Assembly: GCA_029556545.1 (NCBI GenBank)
Contig: JAKQEQ010000069.1
Coordinates: 1 to 64,000, forward strand
Origin: Candidatus Hydrogenedentota bacterium
Lineage (GTDB): Bacteria > Hydrogenedentota > Hydrogenedentia > Hydrogenedentales > JAGMZX01
DNA: 64,000 nucleotides
Direction: 5' to 3'
Made by a program: the position numbers and the translations under genes. How positions within the stretch are numbered: position 1 is the stretch's first letter; each line of letters begins with the position of its first letter. The notes below the pieces were generated by a model. The model saw only the letters and a program-made list of their open reading frames with translations, did not search any database and was not told the DNA's origin. This document shows positions 1 to 9,990 of the stretch, piece by piece.

Positions 1-1
1 G

Positions 2-1354
2 ATGCTCGAAGTGCGCCAGCGGCAGTACGTCGGCATGGTCGAAATCGAGATCGAGTTGCTTAATGAGGAGTTCACCAAGAGCGCCCGCCTACTGAAACAA
101 TTGGAGGAACTGGCTCGGGTCATTGAGGGTCAGACCCTCGAGACGGATTATGTCTCCCTGTTGGCCATCGAGACGGAGCAGACCGTCGTCCGCGAGATGC
201 AGTTACGCCTCTACGAACTAATCCTCGAGCGAAACCGCGTGAAACAATCCCTGGGCGCGAGCCACCCGCAGGTGCAGAGCCTGAACGGCCAGGTGGCGGG
301 CGCCTCGGCCGATCTGCGAACGGCCATCGCGAACATCCGCCAGGCCACCACCATGAAGCAAGAGGCCACGCGGGCGCGCCTGAATGAATTGAACGCGGTG
401 AAGAAGGAGTTCGACGCCAAACAGCGCGAGATCGATATCCTCGCGGCGAATTACGAACTGTACGCGCAGCGGTACGAGGAATCGATCATCAGCGAGGAAC
501 TCGCGGAGAAGAACGTATCGAGCATCCGCGACATGTCAAAGGCGACCCTGCCTTCGAACCCGGTGCGACCGAACCGGCTGTTGAACCTTATCGTCGCGAT
601 CATCGGCGGGTTCATCATCGCCTTGGGCCTCGCGTTCTTCTTCGAGTATCTCGACCATGGCCTCAAGACGCCGGAAGACGTCGAGCACTACGTGAAGGTT
701 ACGCCGCTCGCCAGTTTCTTCAATCCGCCCGGGCAGCCGCTTGACGGGCGCGAAGCGGAACGGCTGTCGATCATGCTCGATACGATCACGAGCAAGGCCG
801 GCGAGAGCCAGCTTTACGAGGTGACCAGCGCCGTGTCCCACGAAGGCGCGCCGCAAGTGGCCGCGGCGCTGGCGCATGCCTTCGCGAGCGACGCCGATAA
901 CCGCACGCTCCTGGTGGATTTCGCGGGTGATATTGCCGAAGCGCGACGCGCGCCTCATGGGGTCGTGGATATTCTGCTCGGACAGGTCTCCGTCGAAAGT
1001 GCGCTGGACTCCGAGGAGACCCTTGTCGTCCTCGGGCGCGGATCGCATGGCGAGTACCCCGCGCACCTGTGGGGTTCCGAGCGCATGAAGCAGGTGGTCG
1101 AGGCGCTGCGTGGCCGCTTCAAATACATCGTCTTCCATGCCGGACCGGTGTTGCAGGCCCACGACGCGGTCAAGCTGGCCCGCTACGCCGACGGCGTCCT
1201 GCTCGCCATCAAGGCGGACGCCACGCGCCGGGAAGTGGTGGGGCGCGCCGTGCAAATGCTCAAGGACGGCAACGCCACGGTGCTCGGGGCGGTGCTGACG
1301 GAACGGACACAGACCATTCCAAGAGCCGTCTATCGCCGTTTCCTGCGGGCGTAG
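2..1354 (+). CDS. Polysaccharide chain-length determinant (GumC/Wzc-like), 5'-truncated
   Basis: The gene runs in from the left edge, so the ATG at 2 is probably internal. The visible 450 residues start with a long coiled coil (about 1-180), then a PVRP motif (187-190) and one membrane span (about 193-215). This is the usual end of a Wzz/GumC co-polymerase periplasmic domain. The cytoplasmic part resembles a BY-kinase fold, but the P-loop position (about 275-290, TSAVSHEGAPQ) lacks the GKS/T signature and no tyrosine-rich tail is present. It may therefore be a pseudokinase that sets polymer length in exopolysaccharide export at the inner membrane. A GDGNAT-like segment and an RVYRRFLRA end follow. 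The family call is good; the loss of kinase activity is inferred. Confidence 0.8.
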   Translation: MLEVRQRQYVGMVEIEIELLNEEFTKSARLLKQLEELARVIEGQTLETDYVSLLAIETEQTVVREMQLRLYELILERNRVKQSLGASHPQVQSLNGQVAGASADLRTAIANIRQATTMKQEATRARLNELNAVKKEFDAKQREIDILAANYELYAQRYEESIISEELAEKNVSSIRDMSKATLPSNPVRPNRLLNLIVAIIGGFIIALGLAFFFEYLDHGLKTPEDVEHYVKVTPLASFFNPPGQPLDGREAERLSIMLDTITSKAGESQLYEVTSAVSHEGAPQVAAALAHAFASDADNRTLLVDFAGDIAEARRAPHGVVDILLGQVSVESALDSEETLVVLGRGSHGEYPAHLWGSERMKQVVEALRGRFKYIVFHAGPVLQAHDAVKLARYADGVLLAIKADATRREVVGRAVQMLKDGNATVLGAVLTERTQTIPRAVYRRFLRA

Positions 1355-1528
1355 ACAACGAGTTGTTGAAATATTGGGACGCGGCGTCGTGCGGCGCCGC
1401 GTCTTCGGCAAGGAACGAGGGAGCCACCGGTGTGCGGCGCGGCCTTGCCTGGTCAGGCACGATCCCGCGCACGGAGGCTTCACGTATCGGGAACCGAAGG
1501 CGCGGTCAAATTCGTGAGGAGTGCAGGT

Positions 1529-3958
<2,430 letters not shown>

Positions 3959-3974
3959 CACGCGAGTAATCGTT

Positions 3975-4018
3975 ACCCGGGAGCGGGGGCGGCTTGCCCC
4001 CGTTCCCGGGTATTGTTT
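3975..4018 (+). terminator. Intrinsic terminator after the beta-helix gene
   Basis: A 16-base-pair stem (3975-3990 with 3996-4011, one G-U pair) and a 5-base loop are followed by ATTGTTTT. It lies 17 bases past the stop codon of the beta-helix gene. Confidence 0.75.
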
Positions 4019-4199
4019 TGCCGACTTGACGCCCCTCCAGACCTATGGCATGGTTTTCCATAGGAAGGCGACGCTTATCGTTGACGACACGGTCATGCGC
4101 GCGATCAAGCGCGAACACGGCATCAAAACAATGGGTGCTGTTCCGCTATTACCGCTGGATTGCCGGATCTTTGGCGGAGTCGCGGTCGAATCGTGCCGC

Positions 4200-4325
4200 A
4201 TGTCGCGGATAGCGCGGACGACATGTTAGCGCGCTTCAGCGCGCTCCTGTTTGCACCCTGCTTTAGCAGGGGTGTCGGGCGCTTCAGCGCCGCTTCCGTG
4301 CTCGCGCCGACGGCGCGCCTACGGC
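4200..4325. repeat. Cluster of short palindromes between convergent genes
   Basis: The 360-base gap 3959-4318 holds no gene. After the terminator it contains a run of small hairpins: GCGCGCTTCAGCGCGC near 4229, CCTGCTTTAGCAGG near 4257, GGCGCTTCAGCGCC near 4278 and GCGCCGACGGCGCGCC near 4306. The repeated TTCAGCG core suggests a REP-like family. Confidence 0.55.
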
Positions 4326-5347
4326 AAGCTGAGATGGAACTCGTGCCCGTCCCCGGGGCGCACGAGATACGGTAACCCGTCGCGCCAGCGCAGCCGCATC
4401 TTTGACAAGTACCACGTCGCGCCGTTGTCGTCGTTCCCCTGGAAGAACAGATACTGCGCGCCGTCATCGTCGGTGAAGACGCCCGGGTGGCCCGATTCGC
4501 TGTGGTTCCACGACTCGGGCAGCCCGTTCGGCAGCAGCGGCTGATCCGAGACCCGCTTCCACGACAGCCCGTCGTCGCTCACGGCCACACCTATCTGCTG
4601 CGGGTTGTTGTTGTAGCCGCCGGCATAGAACATGTAGAAGCGCCCATCCCGCTTGAGGACGGCCGGGGCCTCGACGCAAGCCGTCTCCCACGGCAATTCC
4701 GGGGCCAGGATGGCCGCGTCGCACCGCTGCGTCCAACTCTCCCGCACGAAACCCGCCGCCGTCGGCGCGGTCGCGACCACCAGCATCTGCCGCTTCATAT
4801 CCGGGTCGCGCGTGGCACAGTAGAGAAGGGCCGTCTCGCCGTCGAGGAACACCTCCGCGTCGATGGCGCGCCCCGCGTTCCAGTCGCCCATCGGGCGAAA
4901 GATCGGATTCGTCGGATTCCGTTCAAAACGGACCCCGTCTTCCGAAACCGCGTGGCAAATGGCGTCCAGACGCCCCTGGCCGTAAGTCTGATAGAAGAGA
5001 TGCACCCGCCCTTCATGCACCAGCGCCGCCGGCGCCGCCAGACCGCGCCGATCATACCGCGCGTCGGGCCGCACCTCGCCCACCTTCGTCCAGGCGACCA
5101 GGTCCCGGCTCTCCGCGATCCCCACCGCGAAACGCCGGTCCGCCAGCCGGGTCGAGTAATAGAGGAGATAGCGCCCCCCGAACTTTACGACGTCCGGGTC
5201 CTTCGCGAAGGCCCCGCCATAGTCCCGGTCCGTGAAATCCATCTCGGGCCGCGCCGCCGCCTGTCCTTCCGGCGCCGCTACGTCCGCCCCGTCCGCCGCC
5301 ATCAGACAGACGGCCACGATACAACAAGACAAACCGTAACGACGCAT
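4319..5347 (-). CDS. Secreted GH43-like glycoside hydrolase (five-bladed propeller)
   Basis: The start at 5347 (MRRYGLSCCIVAVCLMAADG) gives a signal peptide; an upstream in-frame ATG at 5389 would hide it. The 342-residue product carries blade motifs typical of clan GH-F proteins: DPDVVKFGGRYLLYYS near residue 50 with the Asp of the DP pair as likely catalytic base, EAPAVLKRDGRFYMFYAGG, and SGHPGVFTDDDGAQYLFFQG. It probably removes arabinose, xylose or galactose-type sugars from polysaccharide outside the cytoplasm. The exact family (GH43, GH117 or a relative) cannot be fixed by eye. It is convergent with the beta-helix gene and lies just left of the tRNA-Asp integration site. Confidence 0.75.
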   Translation of the reverse strand: MRRYGLSCCIVAVCLMAADGADVAAPEGQAAARPEMDFTDRDYGGAFAKDPDVVKFGGRYLLYYSTRLADRRFAVGIAESRDLVAWTKVGEVRPDARYDRRGLAAPAALVHEGRVHLFYQTYGQGRLDAICHAVSEDGVRFERNPTNPIFRPMGDWNAGRAIDAEVFLDGETALLYCATRDPDMKRQMLVVATAPTAAGFVRESWTQRCDAAILAPELPWETACVEAPAVLKRDGRFYMFYAGGYNNNPQQIGVAVSDDGLSWKRVSDQPLLPNGLPESWNHSESGHPGVFTDDDGAQYLFFQGNDDNGATWYLSKMRLRWRDGLPYLVRPGDGHEFHLSLP

Positions 5348-5476
5348 AACCCTGTTCACGGCCTTGGCCTCACACGATTTCCGACCCATCAGTATACGGA
5401 CCCGGACACATCTATGCCAAGAGATGCCCCAGCGGGCAGGTAATGAAGAGCCAGAACCAGCCGGGGTACCTGCGGG

Positions 5477-7204
5477 TTACGGCTTCTTATTGATGCGCGC
5501 GCCGATGTCAGGTTGATTTGTCGCCTCGGAAACAGGTAGAATCTCTCTGCGCTGTGGGCATTCGTCCACCCCCGAGCGGGGGCGTAGTTCAGTTGGTTTA
5601 GAACGCCGGCCTGTCACGCCGGAGGTCGCGGGTTCAAGTCCCGTCGCTCCCGCCATACTTTCACCCCTCATAATACCCCTGCAAACATTGGTTTCTCCTT
5701 GAAAACCGGGGTTTTTCGCGCCATAGGACAGCATAGAGCCGCTGTTATGGTTTCCTGATACGCTTTCGCCATGCCGCGCCCCTTTTTGACATGAAAAGCC
5801 GCCGCCGCGTGCAACAATCCGTGCAACATCGGGCCGGGCAGTCTTGCGGTCCAGGTCGGGCAGTCTTTCCACCGCGCCCGCCGTGTCGAGCATGGCCGGG
5901 TCCAGGTAGTGTTTCGCCGTCAAGGTCGGCGAATGATGCCTCATGAGCACTTGCGCCGTCGCCAGGGGAACGCCGCCGCCCGCGAGCAGGGAGCAGTACG
6001 TCATGCGCAGCGCGTGCAAGTCCGCCACACGTCCGCGTGCGTCATGCTTCGCGATATTCGCCGCCGCCAAGTCCCGGTCGAAAACCTTCACGCTTGACGG
6101 CGCATTCAGAAACAGCGCCTTGTCCATGTCGAGCCGCGCCGGAATAGGGCCGCCACGCCGCCTAGAATCCGCTCTGCTCCACGATAGGCGTTCCCCTAGG
6201 TACTCGATAAGGTCCGCCGCCAGACCGCCGCGTAGGGGCAGCGTAGCGCCTTTTCGGTTCTTCTCCGCTTCCGCCCGTAGTTGGATGCGCGGTTTCGGCC
6301 CGTCAAGGTCGAGATCGCCTATGCGCAGGGTCCGCGCCTCATTGAACCGCAAGCCGGTAAACGCCATGACCCGGTAGAACAGCGCACGCTCCCGCCCGAG
6401 TCGCCGTTTGTCTTCGAGCACTTCCGGGCGCACGTCCGCCGCCGGTTGCCCTTTGCGCGGGCCTCGCGTAATGCGTTGCACTTCCAGCACGGGCCGGGTT
6501 TCCGCCGCCTCGAAAAGCCGCTCCAATTCCTGCTCCGTCAGCGCCCGCCGCACGTGTCGCCGATCAAGTTCTTCCTTCGCCGCGTGCGTTTCTACAAGCG
6601 GGTTCGTAAGCAGCCGCCCCGTCTTAACGCACCATCGGGAGAAACTCACCATCGCCGCGCGGTAGACGTTGCGCCGCCGCGCCGAAAGTCCCGCCCGCGC
6701 CAGGTCGCCAAGCCATACCTCGAAGCGGGAACGGTTCAAGTCGCGCAAGAGCCGGAAATTGCAGCCGTCGAGTACGCGCCCCAAGTCGGCCCGGCGCTCC
6801 TTGATATGCCGCGCCGTCAGGTCGCGCCGGGTCATGTCGTCGAGGTAGGCGTCCACGTGTTCCACAAGAGGCACGCGCGCATGGTCCGCCGCTTCCGCCT
6901 CGCGTTCCGTGAGCAGTCCCGCCCGTTGCTGGGCCGCGCGCGCAAGCCATGCGGAGTAGACGCGCATCGCCTCGCCTCGGTCTTTGCACCCCGTGTTCTT
7001 TTCGCACAAGATACCCGCCCCGTCGCGGAATCGCCCGGAGTAGGTCGCGCTTTTTTCAAGAACGCGGTCGCCGTTCTTCGATACCCGCCCCTCGTGCTTG
7101 CGCCCGTCCGCGCCCGTCCAGCGCACCCACGCCTTACCCTTGCGCGTGAATCGCTCCGCGCCCTCGGGCATAGGCCTCGATATGCTTTTCTTGAATACGC
7201 TCAT
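5477..7204 (-). CDS. int: Tyrosine recombinase (integrase) whose frame crosses attL into the host tRNA
   Basis: The 575-residue frame carries the tyrosine-recombinase catalytic set: Arg286 (FTGLRFNEA), His397 and Arg400 (DLHALRMTY), His423 or His424 (MRHHSPTLTAKHY) and nucleophile Tyr433. An N-terminal core-binding region (about 110-200) precedes it. It should integrate and excise the element at tRNA-Asp. The frame does not stop inside the element: residues 517-532 are the antisense of the 48-bp core, and the last 43 residues are host sequence antisense to the tRNA and its 5' flank. In an excised circle the same frame would instead enter the 83-codon tail now at 10922-11173, giving about 615 residues. 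The start overlaps the upstream regulator stop (ATGA). Confidence 0.93.
   Translation of the reverse strand: MSVFKKSISRPMPEGAERFTRKGKAWVRWTGADGRKHEGRVSKNGDRVLEKSATYSGRFRDGAGILCEKNTGCKDRGEAMRVYSAWLARAAQQRAGLLTEREAEAADHARVPLVEHVDAYLDDMTRRDLTARHIKERRADLGRVLDGCNFRLLRDLNRSRFEVWLGDLARAGLSARRRNVYRAAMVSFSRWCVKTGRLLTNPLVETHAAKEELDRRHVRRALTEQELERLFEAAETRPVLEVQRITRGPRKGQPAADVRPEVLEDKRRLGRERALFYRVMAFTGLRFNEARTLRIGDLDLDGPKPRIQLRAEAEKNRKGATLPLRGGLAADLIEYLGERLSWSRADSRRRGGPIPARLDMDKALFLNAPSSVKVFDRDLAAANIAKHDARGRVADLHALRMTYCSLLAGGGVPLATAQVLMRHHSPTLTAKHYLDPAMLDTAGAVERLPDLDRKTARPDVARIVARGGGFSCQKGARHGESVSGNHNSGSMLSYGAKNPGFQGETNVCRGIMRGESMAGATGLEPATSGVTGRRSKPTELRPRSGVDECPQRREILPVSEATNQPDIGARINKKP
5578..5655 (+). 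tRNA. tRNA-Asp (GUC), CCA encoded
   Basis: The cloverleaf can be drawn directly: acceptor GGGGGCG (5578-5584) with CGCTCCC (5645-5651, one G-U), D arm GTTC/GAAC, anticodon stem CCGGC/GCCGG with loop CTGTCAC giving anticodon GTC at 5613-5615, T arm GCGGG-TTCAAGT-CCCGT, discriminator G and encoded CCA. The 3' part from 5609 is the attachment core of the integrated element and is kept intact, so the tRNA stays functional. The integrase reading frame crosses it in antisense. Confidence 0.97.
5609..5656. other. attL, 48-bp attachment core inside tRNA-Asp
   Basis: It is identical over 48 bases to 11174-11221; the flanking bases differ on both sides (5608 G against 11173 C, 5657 A against 11222 T). 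It covers the anticodon loop through the CCA end plus one T. Read on the minus strand it is exactly 16 codons, MAGATGLEPATSGVTG, in frame with the integrase. Confidence 0.95.
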
Positions 7205-7431
7205 GCCCTCTTACCTCTCCTTCGAGTCTGCTTGCACTCGATGCCGAAGTACTCCGCGAGCGTGTCAGCCTTGTCGAGCCGCAGTGTGCTCTTGCCCTTC
7301 ACGAAAGCCATGATGCATTGCCGTGGAACGCCGGTATCCCGCTCGATGCCAAGGTACGTCGGCGCATCGAGGATCGCTTGCCGGAGTAGGTCGCTCATGG
7401 AACCCTTCGAGATATGCCGTTGTTTCGCCAT
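7201..7431 (-). CDS. Small HTH regulator of the element (Cro/CI-like)
   Basis: About 76 residues, with a compact helix-turn-helix (TYLGIERDTGVPRQCIMAFVKGKSTLRLDKADTLAEYF region, residues about 23-60) and a basic C-terminus (KQTRRRGKRA). ATG 7431 is preferred to ATG 7437 because an AGGA site lies about 8 bases upstream of it but only 2 bases upstream of the other. Its stop overlaps the integrase start in an ATGA, so the two are translationally coupled and the protein may control integrase or the element's own promoters. The target is not known. Confidence 0.75.
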   Translation of the reverse strand: MAKQRHISKGSMSDLLRQAILDAPTYLGIERDTGVPRQCIMAFVKGKSTLRLDKADTLAEYFGIECKQTRRRGKRA

Positions 7432-7472
7432 GTCCATATTCCTACATTATTTCCGCGCCGTTGTCAAGTGCC

Positions 7473-7901
7473 TTAGACGACATTGATGTCGGATTCATCG
7501 TCGTCGTCATCCGGGTCGAGGGCATCGACCGGGGCCGGGGCCTTCACGCCGCGCGCCCGTGGGGTCAGCCCAAGTTCACGCTCGATGCGGAGCATTGCGC
7601 CGGACAACGAGACGAAATCTCGCGTGCTCATGTTGGGGTCGTCATCCAGCATCGCCCGCGCCGCACAATATCGCCCGAAAAGGGGAAGGGCAAGGGCATC
7701 CACCACGCCGCGCTCGACAAGTCGAGGTAGCGCCTCCTTCCATATGCGCCTGGCGGTCGCGTTCAAGTGTTTCGGCGGATCGGGCACGTGGTCCAGGGCC
7801 ACCGCGCCGCCGCCAGGGGTCGCCGCACTCTGGCGTAGCCGCTGATAGCGTTGCGCCCTCGACAGTTGAGAGATCGGTTTCATTTTCGGTCCGCATTTCA
7901 T
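7473..7901 (-). CDS. P27-type phage terminase small-subunit-like protein (copy 1)
   Basis: The start at 7901 is supported by AGGAGA 8 bases upstream; an upstream in-frame extension to 8015 would overlap the neighbouring gene. The 142-residue product has a basic N-terminus (CGPKMKPISQLSRAQRY), a helical middle (LNATARRIWKEALPRLVE) and the ELGLTPRAR segment typical of P27-family small terminases, then an acidic tail (DPDDDDDESDINVV). Small terminases recognise phage DNA for packaging. The gene to its right, 7945-8331, shares the N-terminal and C-terminal signatures and is probably a duplicate. No large terminase is present in the element. Confidence 0.7.
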   Translation of the reverse strand: MKCGPKMKPISQLSRAQRYQRLRQSAATPGGGAVALDHVPDPPKHLNATARRIWKEALPRLVERGVVDALALPLFGRYCAARAMLDDDPNMSTRDFVSLSGAMLRIERELGLTPRARGVKAPAPVDALDPDDDDDESDINVV

Positions 7902-7944
7902 GGTTGTGTCTCCTATGGTTTCCCGCGTTGTTGTCGGGTCCGCG

Positions 7945-8331
7945 TTAGACGATCTTGAGATGCGATTCGTCGTCATCCGGGTCGATGGGGTCGGTCGGCT
8001 TGACGCCACGGGCAAGCGGCATCATTCCGAATTGCCGGGCAAGCGGTTGAATCACTCGGGTCAGCGCCACACGTTCTTGGGCAGTGCCCGCCCGCTCGAA
8101 GTCCGCGAGCAGGGAGCACAGGATCGCCAGGGCCGGGCCGTCTATCGGCGTCAAAGTGTTCGTCAGTTGCAGGGCGATGCGTTCCCAGTGGCCTTGGGCC
8201 GCCGCGTCAAGCGTGGCCGGGCACTCGGGCATACCCCGCTTTAGTTGCGCGCCCTCGCCTTGCCGCTCTCGAACGTACCGTTGCGCCCTCGACAATTCGG
8301 AAAATGGTTTGTGTTTCGGTCCAGATCGCAT
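7945..8331 (-). CDS. P27-type phage terminase small-subunit-like protein (copy 2)
   Basis: The 128-residue product starts after an AGGGAGA site. It shares with the adjacent copy the N-terminal pattern SGPKHKPFSELSRAQRY, a helical middle (LDAAAQGHWERIALQL), the QFGMMPLARGVK segment (equivalent to ELGLTPRARGVK) and an acidic end (DPDDDESHLKIV). Middle sections are strongly diverged, so this is an old tandem duplication, or two proteins with different recognition specificities. It is separated by 43 bases from copy 1 and probably cotranscribed. The family call rests on the C-terminal motif and helical pattern and is moderately secure. Confidence 0.65.
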   Translation of the reverse strand: MRSGPKHKPFSELSRAQRYVRERQGEGAQLKRGMPECPATLDAAAQGHWERIALQLTNTLTPIDGPALAILCSLLADFERAGTAQERVALTRVIQPLARQFGMMPLARGVKPTDPIDPDDDESHLKIV

Positions 8332-8365
8332 GATTCTATCTCCCTATGGGTTGTATCCCGCCGCC

Positions 8366-8635
8366 TTAGCGAGATATTTTTCGTCTTGAATCCGTGCGTG
8401 CGATTAGCCAATCGGTAGTCGCGCAATCGCTCTGTGAAAACGCACCCCATATCCCCCTCGGGTCGTGTTCCGGTATGACTTCGCCGTCGTTCGTGCGATA
8501 GCGGGCATCCAGGGCCGTGTGAATTGTGCGAGTTGGGCCGGGGCCGGGGTTCGGGCCGAAACCGCCCGAGTTCGGGCCGCTTACAGTAGATGCGCCTATT
8601 CCGAGAGAAAAAGAACCAAACCAAGCCGCGCGCAT
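8366..8635 (-). CDS. Possible small protein of the element, unknown
   Basis: An 89-residue frame between the terminase-like genes and the iteron array. The middle is Gly/Pro-rich and the C-terminal half (ALDARYRTNDGEVIPEHDPRG, then IWGAFSQSD) looks protein-like, with mixed codon use. No clear ribosome site is seen before ATG 8635 and no family is recognised. It may equally be a non-coding spacer next to the repeats. Confidence 0.3.
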   Translation of the reverse strand: MRAAWFGSFSLGIGASTVSGPNSGGFGPNPGPGPTRTIHTALDARYRTNDGEVIPEHDPRGIWGAFSQSDCATTDWLIARTDSRRKISR

Positions 8636-8665
8636 CCACGCCGCCAGCAATGGTATATTAAGATC

Positions 8666-8801
8666 ACCGCAGTGAGTGCGGTAGGTCACAAGGGCAAGAG
8701 ACGCAAGCATCCCCGCAGTGAGTGCGGTAGGTCGCCTGATACCCCCCGCAGTGAGTGCGGGGATACTTTCCGCTACCCCCCGCAGTGAGTGCGGTAGGTT
8801 T
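8666..8801. repeat. Four palindromic iteron-like repeats
   Basis: The 15-bp palindrome CCGCAGTGAGTGCGG (5-bp arms, GTGAG loop) occurs exactly four times, starting at 8667, 8713, 8746 and 8780 (spacing 46, 33 and 34 bases). Three of the four are followed by TAGGT. The last is followed by a T tract, so it could also work as a terminator for a plus-strand transcript. The array directly follows the 3' end of the winged-helix gene (8814-9314). It may be a replication origin, a binding site for the element's own regulator or a packaging-recognition site. Confidence 0.85.
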
Positions 8802-8813
8802 TTTTCGTGTAGC

Positions 8814-9314
8814 CTACCGTGCCTCATGTCGCATCTTCTCCCGGAATTCGCGCCGCCGCTTCTTGCTACGGTTGATCCGCTGCTTGCGCATCGCGTCGAA
8901 TTTATCGAGGGATCGCCGCTCTTCCGGCGTCGGCGTGTAGGACTCCCATCGTGCGGATGGTCGGTATCGGGTCGCCCCACCGGGCGTATCCGGTTGATCC
9001 TCGCCTCGGACCTCGAAGAAACCGACGCGGAGCCATTGCCGCCAGCAAGCGCGAAAACCATTCTCGGATACCTGCACACTCGTCGCGTTCCAAGTGAACG
9101 AAAACGCCTCGCCTTTTTTCTCCCATGCAGTAGCGTGAAAATATGCAGCGAAGACCTCCGGGAGCAGGGCTTGCGCGGTCTTCGTTAGGACTCGATAGGC
9201 GTCGCTCTTGAGTAGGTCGCGAGAGATCGGATAAGTCAGGTCGCCGGGCCGGTGCAGGAAAACATTGAACGGTGATAGCGTCCGCCGCTGCTTTCGGAAT
9301 CTGTCTTTTCCCAT
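8814..9314 (-). CDS. Winged-helix, replication-initiator-like protein of the element
   Basis: ATG 9314 is chosen because a GGGAGG site lies 5 bases before it. The 166-residue protein has a helical core (RDLLKSDAYRVLTKTAQALL) and a strand-rich wing (FSFTWNATSVQVSENGFRACW), a layout like plasmid/phage replication-initiator or helix-turn-helix proteins. A strongly basic C-terminus (KQRINRSKKRRREFREKMRH) fits DNA binding. Its gene lies directly beside four palindromic repeats, as Rep genes often do beside iterons. No catalytic motif of a relaxase or rolling-circle Rep was seen. The replication role is inferred from context. Confidence 0.5.
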   Translation of the reverse strand: MGKDRFRKQRRTLSPFNVFLHRPGDLTYPISRDLLKSDAYRVLTKTAQALLPEVFAAYFHATAWEKKGEAFSFTWNATSVQVSENGFRACWRQWLRVGFFEVRGEDQPDTPGGATRYRPSARWESYTPTPEERRSLDKFDAMRKQRINRSKKRRREFREKMRHEAR

Positions 9315-9395
9315 GCTCACCTCCCTTACCCGACGCGGGCGCAGCCGGTGAGCAAGCCGCAGCCCGCGCCGGGCATGGGGTTACCCCCAAAGTGG

Positions 9396-9614
9396 TTAAC
9401 TTCGCGCCACCGCCCGCGCCTTGCCGCATCCACAGCGCATCACCGCGTCGATGTCGCTACGCCGCCAGCGCCGCGAGCCGCCAAGCGCAACAGGCCGGGG
9501 CAATTGCCCGCTGTCGGCGAAGCGCCAGACGGTTCTCTCGCTTAGCCGCAAGGTCTGCGCAACCTCCTTGACGGTCATCAATTGATCAGCGTTTTCCATT
9601 GCCTTCGTTCGCAT
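9396..9614 (-). CDS. Excisionase-like HTH protein (AlpA/HTH_17 type)
   Basis: The 72-residue protein starts 8 bases after a full AGGAGG site. It contains the MerR-like winged-helix signature LMTVKEVAQTLRLSERTVWR and a following SDIDAVM recognition segment, as in AlpA/Xis-type excisionase or DNA-binding proteins. It probably directs excision or regulates element genes. A strong promoter lies just upstream on the same strand, with an inverted-repeat operator candidate behind it, so it may be the first gene of the element's early operon. Confidence 0.8.
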   Translation of the reverse strand: MRTKAMENADQLMTVKEVAQTLRLSERTVWRFADSGQLPRPVALGGSRRWRRSDIDAVMRCGCGKARAVARS

Positions 9615-9646
9615 CGTGCGAGCCTCCTTGGTTGTCGCTGGTGTTG

Positions 9647-9675
9647 ATGCTACACTATTTTGCAGGGAATGTCAA
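9647..9675 (-). promoter_or_regulatory. Sigma-70-type promoter for the excisionase-like gene
   Basis: Read on the minus strand: TTGACA (9675-9670), a 17-base spacer, then TAGCAT (9652-9647), 33 bases upstream of the start codon at 9614. Confidence 0.7.
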
Positions 9676-9682
9676 GTCTTCC

Positions 9683-9729
9683 CCTGTTGTGAAATGCTAT
9701 CTATATACTGTTAGTATACAGTCAACAGG
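9683..9729. promoter_or_regulatory. Nested inverted repeats, operator candidate
   Basis: The perfect palindrome TATACTGTTAGTATA (9704-9718) sits between CCTGTTG (9683-9689) and its inverted copy CAACAGG (9723-9729), right behind the excisionase promoter. It is much more AT-rich than its surroundings. The rest of the gap 9615-9990 shows no convincing gene. Confidence 0.65.
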
Positions 9730-9990
9730 CAGAATGCCGCCTGTTTACGGGGGTATTGTTGCTTGAAAGCATGCAGAAAACAGGCGCGACAGCCTATGCC
9801 GCCGCGCCCTCGTGGTCGCCGTCGTGGACGTTACGGCCGCCTATACCGCCGCCGCCTCAAAGCGCGAAAGCCCTTGAAAATAAAGGGCGATTGCGAAATG
9901 GCGGCGCAAGTCGGGAAATTTTCCATGAGAAGATCGCGCGAAGGTATACACGCGGAGCCGACCGCCTCATTTCCGCCCGGAAGTACCTTT

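Noticed and set aside
536-1483. 315-codon minus-strand frame opposite the chain-length gene
   Set aside because: Arg/His-rich composition and no ribosome site; the plus-strand gene has clear coiled coil and membrane span.
8666-8801. CRISPR array
   Set aside because: Only four 15-bp palindromes with 18- to 31-base spacers of unequal size and no cas genes; better explained as iterons or operators.
8366-9079. 237-codon minus-strand frame covering the palindrome array
   Set aside because: Its N-terminal two thirds run through the palindromes and the winged-helix gene in another frame; only the last 89 codons are kept as a low-confidence entry.
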